Shown: piece by piece, positions 1 to 10,705 of the stretch
Layout of the letters: each line of letters begins with the position of its first letter
How positions within the stretch are numbered: position 1 is the stretch's first letter
NCBI GenBank assembly: GCA_918026815.1
Contig: CAKJVC010000012.1
Location: 1,984,001-2,048,000 of the forward strand
DNA length: 64,000 bases
From: Chalara sp. BL73
Lineage: Eukaryota > Ascomycota > Leotiomycetes > Helotiales
Direction: 5' to 3'
The notes under the pieces: generated by a model
The model's input: the letters and a program-made list of their open reading frames with translations, nothing else
Told to the model about the DNA's origin: nothing
The model's database searches: none
Program-made: the position numbers and the translations under genes

Positions 1-1217
1 CGTTAGTTGATTCTAAGCTACGGCCTATTACCAGGTAGATATATGTGATAGAAGGCCCACAATTCCCGCGATCCGGTGGATCGCGTGAGCTATATACATG
101 CACTCTAATAGATAGTATACGACCAGTATATTGCTATATCGCGAACACGCTAGTTTAGGGCACGTGCCCTGAAAGTACTGTAGCTGAAGCCTACAACAAT
201 CTGTACCATACCTTCTTATTGTGGCTGCAAGCCTGTAGCTGCTGTAGCTGTAAGCCTGTGGCTGGCCATGTGGTCATGCTGAGCCTGTGGCTGCAAAACT
301 TAATTTCCATATCCAGGGTCTTGAGCTAGCTTGACTGACCCTGGCTGTTACATCGATAGGAGAGCTCTTGCTCTTTTAGGTGATCCATTAAAGCATTAAT
401 CGGAAACTTCCCGTGACGTGATACTTGTCGAAAAGTAGCATTGTGATTATGTATCGCGCGGTATAAGTAGTAAAGAAAAAGCAAATTAATAAAGGAACTT
501 TATCTGTTGCTAGGAACGTATATGTAAGAATGATTAACTTTAGATCTTTATGCTAAACTACTATTTAGTTACAAACTAGCCTAAATTATATAGGGCTTGG
601 CTAATTGTAACAAAAAGAGGGCAGCAGGAGGGATTGCAATATAACAGGTAAAAACACGTAGCCAGCGCTGTAGTTGCAACAGTGATATATTGATGTCAAA
701 AGTATGCTTGTAAATCTAACAGGAAAACTCAAGCTTACCCTTCTCCAGAGAGCTCTAGCTTTTCTTTATATCCCTTAATGTTGGAATGAATGTACATAGC
801 TTCACACGTTCCATCGGATCACGGGGATTGTAGGTCTTCTACCACTATATAACTACCTAGCAATAGGCCGTAGCTTAGAAGAATGAATCATCGAATACCA
901 GAACCACACCAGCAAGAGCGTAGTCATAGCTATTACGCCTTTTGCTATTTGGTAGGTATTCCGACACTATCTAATACACTAAAATTTCGTGCTACGTCTT
1001 GTATATAGAACCAACTATAGCTATTTAATCGAGCCTTTACATGCCGTGGTATTTTTACGGCCACACTACTGGCTACACTGATGCGATGTCTAAGTAGTGG
1101 ACAAGTATTGAATCTTATGATTGTGCTCCACCTCGCCTTGTCTGGAATCGTTCCTAGTCACCGTTGTGCAAGCTGACCATAAATCGTGAGCCTTTCCCTT
1201 GAACCTTACTCTAAATA
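1..1217. other. AT-rich gene-free stretch
   Basis: No reading frame here looks coding. The sequence is AT-rich with short palindromic words such as CGATCCGGTGGATCG near position 68, which suggests old transposon-derived or non-coding DNA. A short degenerate repeat lies at about 220-296. I see no terminal repeats or transposase remains that would name an element. Confidence 0.4.
220..296. repeat. Degenerate GCCTGTRGCTG minisatellite
   Basis: The words GCCTGTAGCTG, CTGTAGCTG, GCCTGTGGCTG and GCCTGTGGCTGC recur within about 75 bases. The spacing is uneven and the copies are imperfect, so this is a small decayed tandem repeat. Confidence 0.5.
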
Positions 1218-2708
1218 TTAATCATCATCATTGATACTATCCTCCTCACTCCACGCCCCTGGGATCCTCAACTCAGGGTGTTCAGTCATGAACCAGAACT
1301 GCCCAGGAAACTTGTCCGAACGTTCCTCAAACCGGAATTCCCAGTCGCTTGGTCGAGCACCATAGGAGAAGCCGGTCATATGTAGCCAACTGTAGCCATA
1401 GAGGCATTTCCAATTGCGCCTCTCCGGGTCACATTGCTGAAGAATGGTGGCTTCGGCTTTACCGAATTTTGTCAAGTCAATTCCCGAGTCTGCTAGTAGC
1501 TGAAGCCAACTGCGTAAGTTCTCTTTGTGGAACTTCTCGTTTATCCTGTACTCCCACTCACAAACTCTGTGGAAAGCGCTACGACTAGCTACAATATGAT
1601 GAAGATCTGCACCTGCATTCACCAACGCTCGAATTAGTGGGACCCAGTGAAGGATTAAAAGTTCACGGGAATAGTGTCGCCTGCTACTGAATAGATGGGA
1701 TCCAGCCGTTCAATTCCAAGCTCTAAAGCTTTGGAATTTCCATCTGTTATTCGAACTAATTCCCATAATGAATCCATAATACTAGACATCAAAGTTTCAC
1801 CATATTCACTCTCAAGCTCTAATTCCAGTGACTCTAAGGGATAATGTCCTAAAACAGTTTGGATAAGCGCAGGTAAATTATGACCACTATCCCAGGCTAG
1901 CTTCAGAGCGATACGATGCCTTTCTAGCAAAGATATTTCTCCGTTATATTGTATTGACGCATCTAGAAGCAGAGCGAGAGAGCTTGTGGGTCCATAGAAT
2001 ATTTGACGCTCTCCAAGTAGCTCAGTTAGTTTAAAGGAGTTGCATTCCCTAGCATTTATGAGCAGACGAAACATGTCATTCACTGGCAATGGTGTATCGG
2101 TACAAAATGCCAAACTGCCAGAAATCCCCATAAGGCTTTCTAGAGGAGATCTATAAGGATTAGTCTATACATCTACATCTTTTGGGGGAACAGTGCCTCA
2201 TTCGAAAATCAAGTTCATCGGTGCTCGCTCCATTTTCAATCAAAAGCTGCATAATAGCTAGATTTCCACGGCAGACCGCGTGCTTCCAGAACAAGATAGT
2301 CAGTATGTCGGTATATACAAGAATCAGGCTATGGGATAGTTTTACATGAAAAAGGGTCCGACCAGATACATCATCTTTATCAAACGGGGATGCAGCTTTT
2401 CTCTCAAAAAGTGTCTTGATAGCTTCTATATTGCCTTGGTTTATAAATTCAAAAATAATTGAATCTCTAGGTATGACATTGTATATCCGCATATTGAAAT
2501 TCCTCTTCGTGGGTTTTGTGTAGCTGGAAGCTATCCAGACTTGGCAGACATTGTTATAAACATTCAATCTATCATCGAAAGCGAAGGTTTCGAGTTTGGC
2601 GCATGGTGGCTCGGTTGTAGAGGAAGCTTGGGAAGCTTTTTGGCAGCTCACGCTTGAATGACGTCCCGAGGCTGCCAAGCCAAGGCGGCGAAGCCAAGAC
2701 TGCAACAT
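1218..2708 (-). pseudogene. Ankyrin-type fungal protein, broken
   Basis: The 5' part reads as a fungal ankyrin-family protein. A 63-nt intron (about 2287-2349 on the complement, starting GTAAAA, with branch TACTGAC and ending GGAAG) must be removed to join GRTLFH to HAVCRGNLAIMQLL, which restores an ankyrin repeat. Because 63 is a multiple of three, the unspliced frame also stays open. Further down, the family-like text continues in other frames. Around 2131-2200 the frame changes with at least one stop, and near 1667-1670 one missing T in a T-run separates IPVNF from LILHWVPLIRALVNAGAD. The C-terminal part ends in EEDSINDDD. I read this as a decayed gene. An intron with a poor donor near 2160 (branch-like GACTAAT, acceptor TTATAG) or assembly errors are alternatives. 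The start is the ATG at 2708; the longer frame uses TTG. Confidence 0.6.
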
Positions 2709-3171
2709 ATGAGGCAAAGAATTTACAGCTGGGAGGAAATGTTGAACCCTGATTGATTACAATTTGACTAAGGCTTTTTACAATGAACAGACTTGAACAG
2801 ATTTATGCAGACTTGTAAAGACCAATGGATTCCCATATTCGGGATGTAGCTCGGGCAGAGAATGCCGTTTATCCTGGGCATTTGGGAGTTGACCTTGGTT
2901 CTTCAGCCTTGCAGCATAGCACTGGTGTTCCAATAAAATTGGAAGTTGAGGTGGATGATGGAGTAGAAATGGCACAATGAAGACGCTGTATATATTAGAC
3001 TAAGGCTAGCAAACTTTTTGGGGTTATGTAAAGTGGTGCTGTGGTCCCGGTTTTACACAACTCTAGGAATTTCTCATTTGTCATGCTAGCAAAATCCAAC
3101 CACAAGCACAACCATGGTAGCATTCGTAGACTTTCTTTCATGGCTCGCCATATCGTATTACCCATTATATC

Positions 3172-3681
3172 CTAATCGTGCGGTTCCCGCTTCACGTGAG
3201 GTGAGCTTACACCTCTCGTGAGGGTCTCCGGCGCCCTAGGTCCCAACATCCAGTCTTCCATTGCTAGCCAGTCGCTCCACGCCGATTCTGCAGCCTGTAT
3301 CTCCGCATCCGAAGCATCGCTGAGTGGCTTTAGAAAAGGACAGGTTTCATCCAGCGACATGTCGTAGTGTTGTTTGACCTTCAACCAAGCCTGGCTCTTG
3401 GCTGCGAACAAGTAGTTCCTCCTTTCAATCTCGTGCAAAGGCCCAACACCTTTCACCCAGTCGTCCCCGAAGAACCCGTGCAAAATCGAGTGTCTGTCAT
3501 GGCCAGTCACTATCAATCTCCTTATATATGGTATTAGTGACACGCAATGTGCATTTCCACCAGGTTGTATGGCGGCGCCAAACGGACTAAGCTGTGGCAG
3601 TTGTCCAGCACTGCGGGGTGACGAAGAGGAGGAAGATAAAACAGGGTTAGGGTGCTTTTGGTATGGCAGACGTATGTTCAT
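3172..3681 (-). CDS. Conserved fungal protein, unknown function
   Basis: Single-exon frame of 169 residues. The N-terminal 35 residues are Ser/Pro-rich and look disordered. The body carries a run I recall as conserved in filamentous ascomycetes: SLIPYIRRLIVTGHDRHSIL, then HGFFGDDWVKGVGPLHEIER, followed by RNYLFAAKS. Some databases label this family 'Ilp is an apoptosis inhibitor', a name I would not treat as functional evidence. The C-terminus (AESAWSDWLAMEDWM) is helical and acidic. No signal peptide or membrane segment is visible. An additional upstream exon cannot be excluded, since the family is often longer at the N-terminus. The function is unknown to me. Confidence 0.65.
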   Translation of the reverse strand: MNIRLPYQKHPNPVLSSSSSSPRSAGQLPQLSPFGAAIQPGGNAHCVSLIPYIRRLIVTGHDRHSILHGFFGDDWVKGVGPLHEIERRNYLFAAKSQAWLKVKQHYDMSLDETCPFLKPLSDASDAEIQAAESAWSDWLAMEDWMLGPRAPETLTRGVSSPHVKREPHD

Positions 3682-6600
3682 AAAGGCAGCAAGGGCTTGA
3701 ACTGGCGAGCTATGCTGTGCGTGGTCGAGGAAATATCGGTGGCATGATTGGAAATTTGGATACCAGTCTATGATGTCAAACTGTGGAGGGGGAATTGCTG
3801 CTGGCCATATGGGGACGATCCGGAGGGGCTGGCATAGCTTTGGAATGCTTCATAGGCGGCATGGTGGGACGAAGAGCCGGGTTGTGTAAAGGAGGCCATG
3901 GCGCTACGGCACGTCAAATCTATGGTATCAATGATGAGCAAATGTCTTGCTTTAGGAGCAACGAGGAAGATTGTGAGTTTACCTATGTACGAGTTCTTTT
4001 GAGCTTTCCTAACACAGTTAATCGACTATTGCTATTCGACCACTATTTGAATAGATGAACCGAGCAGGTCACATCGATCAGCCCAGATGCTTGCGGTGTC
4101 AAGTATAGTCAAGGTTGGTAGAGGGGCTCGACTTTGACTTGGTGGAGACGAACGCAAAGCGCTTGGACAACGATCAATCCACAAGCACAAGTTTGTTTCG
4201 ACCTAGCTCAAACTCTCTATCTGTTGTCTGTCTGTTTCTTTCACTCTCGTTCTCTTTGATTAAGGGCACTAGACGAAAAAGAGGAGGAGGGAGAGGAAGT
4301 AAACAAGATGATATTGAATCATCCGCAACTTGCGATGACATGTTGAGCACCAGTCCCGGCGGGGACTAGGGAGGCTACTTATATATTTGCAGACCGAAAA
4401 GACGACGGTTGAAACGGCACCACAGTGGATGTGAAGTCGACGGGATATGGGGTTTTGGATGCATGGTTGCATCTGGAAGGAAATGAAGTTGCGGCGACAG
4501 AAGAGACAGAAAGAAAGGGCGAAATGGCAAATTTACCGACCTACTGGATGCAACCAATATCATTTTTCCAAATCCAACTGAATGGGGCGGCGGTTTAGGG
4601 TTAAGTTTGGGCTTAGGGTTAGGCTTTGGTTCAGGCTTGAGGGCCTGAGGCGTTCGGTGGTCGGGGGTTTTCTGTGCCGCTGTTCCTGAACCCCATCACC
4701 CCTCCATCGTCCCCCTCCCATCGACACCCCATCAGCCCCCCTGGTCAGCGCCATCTCTTCAGGCTTGCAGGGCTTTCGCAGTCTTGTGTGGTTGAATGCC
4801 CAGCTCTAGTCTACAGTAGTGTGCCGTGCATTTCAGCGTGTGGCTCACCCACTGCACTGCACGGCGTGCGGTGTGGTACTGTGCTCGAACTTAGCGTATG
4901 TACGGACAGTACTATGTAAGGAAGTTGAGTAGGTCCAACAGGCAGGGAGCGCCGCTGACTGGTCCCCCATCAGAGTTCGAACAGGCATGGAACTCCTGCT
5001 GAACAGTGCGTACGTGATGTCGCACAAAAAGACGGCACAGACCAGCTGAAGCGATGACGACGGCTTTTGAGGGGGGAATGAACCCCAAAAAGCAACAGTC
5101 AGCAGCCTGTTCCAGTTTTGCGGTCGGCGTCTTCTCAAGTGTGTAATTACCTTTTTTCTTTCACCTGTCATTTCAGCGTGGCGAGCCTGCCATTATCACC
5201 ATCACAAGGTCTTGATTGCTATTACTCTCCAACCTGTTCAAGCTGATCTTGGTCTAGTGTTTGTTCGCTCAAATCCCGTCTCAACAGAGCTGGCGTATCT
5301 AAAAACAGCGTCTTTGCTACACTCGATATTCCAAATATGGTCCAAGGGATAATTCCAGTAAAGCTGCCCTAGCAACCAGCATCTCCCTCCTCAAGCCTCT
5401 GGATCGTGGTGCCAGAATCTTGTGTCCCCCCGACACTGTTTCGTTCCTCAATACTGGCGACCTGCCATAGCTTCCCGGGTTACCGGGGCCGTCTGGTCCA
5501 CTCCAGTTGGTTTCCAATCTTGATCTTTCCCCACGGCCCTCTAGCTCCCCTCTGCCATGGCGGAGAAAATATGGAGTTGTCGCCCATGCATTGATTGCGA
5601 CGCCCTAGTGACGAAATTTGGTCTCTTTTGTCCTTAACTCTCTCGAGGTTTGAGAATCAAAGTATTTGGCGTTTTGGAAAGCAAGGCCTCAATAATACGC
5701 GGCGGCGGGAAACTAAACGAAAATGAGTAGCGCTTCATTGAAGAACACTTCGTCTATATAATTATGTCATATCACTTATATTGCGTAGGTAGTAAGCATT
5801 TAGGTTGCACACCACCAGAGTATGTAGCTGAGTTTCTGGAATTTAGTGGCTCTCTGGGTTGGTATTCGGACATTGGGGAGGTTTACACAACGTTTTTGTC
5901 CCACCGACATGATGCGCGGCTCTTCTATGCTCTCATCACCGGCACCACCATATCGCGCAAACACTCTTACTCCTAAAGCACAATACCAACTTGTGGTTGA
6001 AATTCTCTTCCTGGTTACAAAACATAATTTGGAATCCGACATGTGGCCTTGCCGACTGTTCGAGTTCATCTGAGCTTCGAAGACCAGTCGAGAGTCCCAT
6101 AAATTGAATTGATACATTGACTATTGACGCGAGTCAGCTCACGGTCCTCGGGTGGTTGCACCTCTATAGCGTCCCTTTTGCCCATCTCCCGTCTCACGAT
6201 CGGCAGGTCCGTGGACCCCCCAACATTGTACAAGGCTGGCCATTCAGGTCTCCCGTGACGATAAGGCGCTTGAAGCAACAATTCAGCGTCATTTCGTCCC
6301 CCTGGGTCAATTCTAATGGTGCATTGCCTTGCGCCAGAGTTCCTTCATTCGGACAATCACACTATCCAACACAACTTAAATTTTGCCTATTCCAGCAAGA
6401 TCTCCACAATCTTGTGATACTAGGAAGTCCTATACTTCTGGTTGAATATCTATCAAACGCTTTGGGCGACACAAGCCCGGCGACCATGTTTGTGGCTGAC
6501 ATTTCACAAATCATCGCCACAACGTGGTATCTATCTGACACCTAGCTATAACTATCAAAAAAGGGTATGATCTTGCAGGATATAGGACGCTATGGATACG

Positions 6601-8077
6601 TAGTATAATCCACAGTTCAGAGGTAAAGAACCCCGATATGTACTCCTCGAGAGCAAAAATGTTTGTATAGCCATATGATAAGCAAGCAAGACATGAATGT
6701 CACATGTTATGATGATGGTGATATCCCAAACCCAAATTTTCTGCATACATGCGCGTACAACCATCGTTCAAGAGCTAATCCCGCGCTAGCTCAGCTAAAC
6801 AACGGTGCCCCTCTCCCCCATAAATTTGCAAAGGCTTTCGATCCAATAGCCGTAGCCCATATTTCACGATCCGAAAGGGCGAACCCATGGCCATGTGGAC
6901 TTGCCTACGTATGATTACCTAGAGATCTAGGTGCCTTTCAAGATCCCAACTTTCTGACTTTAACATGTCTTCGTTGACTCCATATCTTGGATCCTACTTC
7001 AGTATATTAAACCTGGCGCTTACGGAAGTGTTCCCGCAACCCGTTTCTTGGTATCCAATGATAGGCTTCTTCGTCGTTGCTTTTTTGTTGACCACTGAGC
7101 GATTTGTCATTCAAGGTTACCCCAGCATCTTTTCCGATCTGAGGCTCACGGGAGATTCTTTACTCCCCTAAATGATGGGCAATGCATGTCTCATGGCACT
7201 GGCGTACATGTATGGAATCCTAGCCTTGGCTCAGCTATTAAGCTCAATCTTCCCATAGATACCAGCAAATACCGCCTGTTCAGAGTCCTATGATGAAAGC
7301 ATTAAGCTGTATCCCGCCGCACATGTGAAGTCGCTTGAAGATCATTACTTGAATTAAAGATGCTTTCATCGTAGTATAGCTGACAGCTCGCTGTCCTTGC
7401 CTTTGCGCCTTCACGAATTACTTCCATGTTCTCTGCTTATCGAGATTGCTTATTCAACCTTTCCGTTGCAGCTGAGATAATCGATCACAGAACTAATCAC
7501 TCGCTTGAACGCGGAACAATGCCCTAATCTTGGTATCTCGAGGTTGTCCTTTCGACGCATCGCCGTTATTCTCCGATACACACTTGATACTCTCTGGCAA
7601 GCTTGATACGGCGCATGCCTTACCTCCATACTCTCAGCTACCATGGACAAGAGCATTCGACTTGGCGATATTTGGTCCATATCTGTTGAGCCATTGAGGC
7701 CTTGTTGCCCTTGGCCTTTTAACGTAGACTAGAGCGAGATGCCTGTAGGGAGCTGCAGCGTTAGGCATAAACAAAGGCGACAGCCTTTTTTAGTTGTATA
7801 TTGCCACAATCTCATCATATGTCGTTTATCGCGAAGTTGGCCTCCTCCCACCTAATCCCGGCAGCTTTCCCGCTATTGTATGTTCATTGTATCATTCTTT
7901 CAAAGCATCTCTTCCCCAGGACAGATCCTCTTTGATATGGGCTGTTGGCAATGTATTCGAAGCATAGACTGCCGGGCGTTCTGCCTACATGATTGAACTT
8001 CGCTTGCTCATTAATTTCACAGCGATCTAGTCATCAAACCCTAAATCATTAATTATTTCAGTTTTTCTAGTTTAAAT
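3682..8077. other. Long intergenic stretch, no convincing gene
   Basis: Reading frames are short and overlap on both strands without family-like text. Near 4586-4625 there are degenerate TTAGGG-like words (GTTTAGGGTTAAG, GCTTAGGGTTAGG) but no telomere array. The frame at 6965-7171 on the plus strand has one hydrophobic run that could be a membrane anchor, but it has no continuation. This may be regulatory DNA plus old gene or element remains. Confidence 0.4.
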
Positions 8078-10335
8078 CTAGTATGACCTCTTTTTGGGGG
8101 GCACGCTAGGACATTCATTTGCATCTAAGGTCTTCGTAACCACATCCCGATACCCAAGCTCCACCTCCTTGCCCTCAACCTGCCAACTCAATGTATGCTT
8201 CATCCACTCCACATCATTTCTGTCCGGGAAGTCCTCTCGTGCATGGCTGCCCCGACTTTCCTTTCTATCCAATGCGCTTTTCGCAGTCTGGTTCGCACAT
8301 GTTAGCAGATTCCGCATTTCCAGCGTTTCGATCAAATCGCTATTCCATATTAGACTTCGATCTGCCACCTTTAGACGCTCCAGGAAATCGGAAGAGACTT
8401 CTTGGACTGCGGAGTAGCCGTCCATGAGTGAATCCTTGATCCTGAAGACCGCCACGTCGCGTTGCATGGCTTTTTGCATATCTAGTCGGAGTTTCGCGCT
8501 CGGTATGTCACCGTCTGCAGTACGGATGCGCTCAAGGTCTAGGAGACTCCCTCGCCCGATATTCTCAGGCACCTTGAGATGAGGGGCGCCTTTTTCGTTG
8601 TTGTCTACGATATGCATCGCCGATGCTCGTCCAAACACTACAATATCTAAAAGCGAATTTGCACCAAGACGATTCGCCCCATGCACAGACACACATGCAC
8701 TCTCGCCAGCGGCGTAGAGTCCTTCGACAATCTTCTCCTTTCCAGTCTCCTGCTCAATTGAAATCACCTGTCCTTTGAAATTCGTTGGTATGCCTCCCAT
8801 GCAATAATGCACCGTGGGCAAAACCGGAATAGGCGCCTTGGTTATATCAATCCCTGAAAAAATGTTTGCTGTTTCTGCGATCCCAGGTAACCTCTCCTCA
8901 ATAACCTCCCTTGGCAAATGGCTTAACTGCAAAAAGATATGGTCCTTCTCCTCACCGCATCCTCTGCCCTCCTTGATCTCCATATTCATGCTCCGACTCA
9001 CCACGTCACGACTTGCGAGGTCCTTGGCCGTCGGCGCATACCTTTCCATGAATCTTTTCTCCCTCTGAGTTCAACAGATACCCGCCTTCTCCTCTCGCGC
9101 CTTCGGTGATGAGCACGCCAGCGCCATAGATCCCAGAAGGGTGGAATTGTACAAACTCCATATCTTGGTTCGGAAGCCCAGCCCTCGCGACCATCGCATT
9201 ACCATCGCCTGTGCTGGTGTGCGCGCTCGTACAACTGAAGTACGCCCGTCCATATCCACCCGTCGCAAGCACCGTATTGCGTGCGAACATTCGATGGAAA
9301 ATGCCGTCTTCCATGGATAAGCAGAGAACGCCGGCGCAGGCACCATCGACCATGAGGAGGTCGAGAGCGAAATACTCGATAAAGAAGTTGGTGTTATGTT
9401 TGAGTGATTGGCCATAGAGCGTGTGTAGCATGGCATGCCCGGTGCGATCGGAAGCGCAGGCGGTGCGGTATGCTTGTCCACCGGTGCCGTAATTAAGGGA
9501 TTGCCCACCGAGAGCGCGCTGGTAGATTGTTCCGTTGGAGGTGCGGGAGAATGGCATGCCGTAGTTTTCGAGTCTTTGGTTCTGTTAGCTTGGGATCCTA
9601 ATGCTGGGCCTGCAACGTGAAAGTTTACTCATAGACGGCTTTGGATGCTTCTCTTGTCATGTAATGTATTGCGTCTTGGTCACCCAGCCAGTCGCTGCCC
9701 TTTACGGTATCATACATGTGCCACCGCCAGTCATCTATACTTGTTAGCAAAGTGCAAATATGCAGTTGTCTAGTGATCTTGCCTTCTGTCATATTTCCTA
9801 GTGCAGCATTGATCCCTCCCTGAGCAGCGACGGTATGAGATCTCGTAGGAAACTATTGATGATTAGATTCAATATCTTATCTACCGTACTAGCTGGCTAT
9901 ATTCCTTCCACACCAGCATGTTGTAGCACCTAAGCACCTACTAATTTACTGATACAAGCCGTCTCCAAACCACTCTCCGCGAGTCCAACAGCAGCTCTCA
10001 AACCTGCACCACCAGCTCCAACTATAATTGCACTATCTCTCATGCATTAGCGTCGTTCTCCCAAATCTCCCTTCGTCTTCAGAGATCCCAATCGTCTCCC
10101 GTCTCCCGCCAATCTCCCGGCCAAAGTCCAAGATGCGAATAACTAACTCATAGATATGGTCCACCACCGGGAAGCCCAATCCATTGCCCCCACCAAGCCC
10201 ACCCCTCACAACTGCCCTCCTCCGCGCTGATTCCGTCGCCAAGCCCCTCCTCCTACCATTTCCCGGTCCATTGCTAAAAAGGACTTTTTTCCTTTGCTGA
10301 AACAGATTTCGGCACGTTCGTACTGAGGCTCTCAT
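8078..10335 (-). CDS. Succinate dehydrogenase flavoprotein-like (SDHA), frame-broken
   Basis: Mitochondrial complex II flavoprotein, oxidising succinate to fumarate in the TCA cycle. Exons on the complement are 10335-10148, 10032-9942, 9852-9783, 9734-9629 and 9573-8078. The first exon gives an Arg-rich mitochondrial presequence. The Rossmann motif GAGGAG is at residues 68-73, the flavin-binding His of SHTVAAQGG near residue 99, HPSGIYG and GARGEGG follow, and the substrate Arg is in [13 protein letters not shown]. With one base removed, the exons sum to 1950 nt (649 residues), the usual SDHA length. The run at 9055-9058 is four bases where SDHA text needs three (SEGE to [12 protein letters not shown]), so the frame is interrupted near residue 324. 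The third intron begins with GC. The C-terminal third diverges from typical fungal SDHA, which suggests a second copy rather than the main gene. It is a recent pseudogene or holds a one-base assembly error. Confidence 0.85.
9055..9058 (-). other. One-base insertion site in SDHA-like gene
   Basis: On the coding strand the text GGAGAAAAGATTC would have to read GGAGAAAGATTC to keep the SDHA frame. The frames before and after overlap from 9006 to 9049. No GT-AG intron fits here. Confidence 0.75.
9735..9782 (-). other. GC-AG intron in SDHA-like gene
   Basis: The exon end ACAGAAG is followed by GCAAGATC, and the acceptor is AAGTATAG with a GCTAAC branch site just upstream. Joining here gives [14 protein letters not shown], which is the SDHA sequence expected. 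The 48-nt intron therefore uses a GC donor, with a good AG|GCAAG context as is usual for functional GC-AG introns. Confidence 0.75.
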
Positions 10336-10705
10336 CCTTCGAAGCTAGAACATTTAGGTGAGGACATGAGAAACCTCCGTGGAATTTTTTGTAGTAGAAC
10401 GTGGGGACCCCGCGTCGGCTTGCGGTAATCGTCCGGGAATAAGCCCCTGACGGCCGGATCATGTCGCATGTGTCAGTGGGAATTGGATTTGGGATGATGG
10501 CTATTGGTTGAAATTCATGAGTCCTGAACTTAGGATTTGTAGTTTTTGTCGCGCTTTAGTGGTTGCAGGGTGAGATATGTTGGCTGATTCTGATAAGAGA
10601 TGGTGATGAGAGCGGTTGCTTAATAGATATCCAGGATGATTTTTCCTCGACTCGAAATGTCTAGATTCTTTATGGTGAGATCGAACATTCTGAACACAGG
10701 AAACC

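Noticed and set aside
2778..2975. 65-residue minus-strand ORF
   Set aside because: No recognisable text and no promoter or splice signals.
4586..4625. Telomere-like TTAGGG words
   Set aside because: Only two or three imperfect copies in mixed sequence; not an array.
6117..6545. 142-residue plus-strand ORF
   Set aside because: No family-like text, overlapping ORFs on the other strand, and no splice context.
6965..7171. Plus-strand ORF with a hydrophobic run, like a P450 membrane anchor
   Set aside because: It is only 68 residues long and no downstream heme-binding or other motif continues it.
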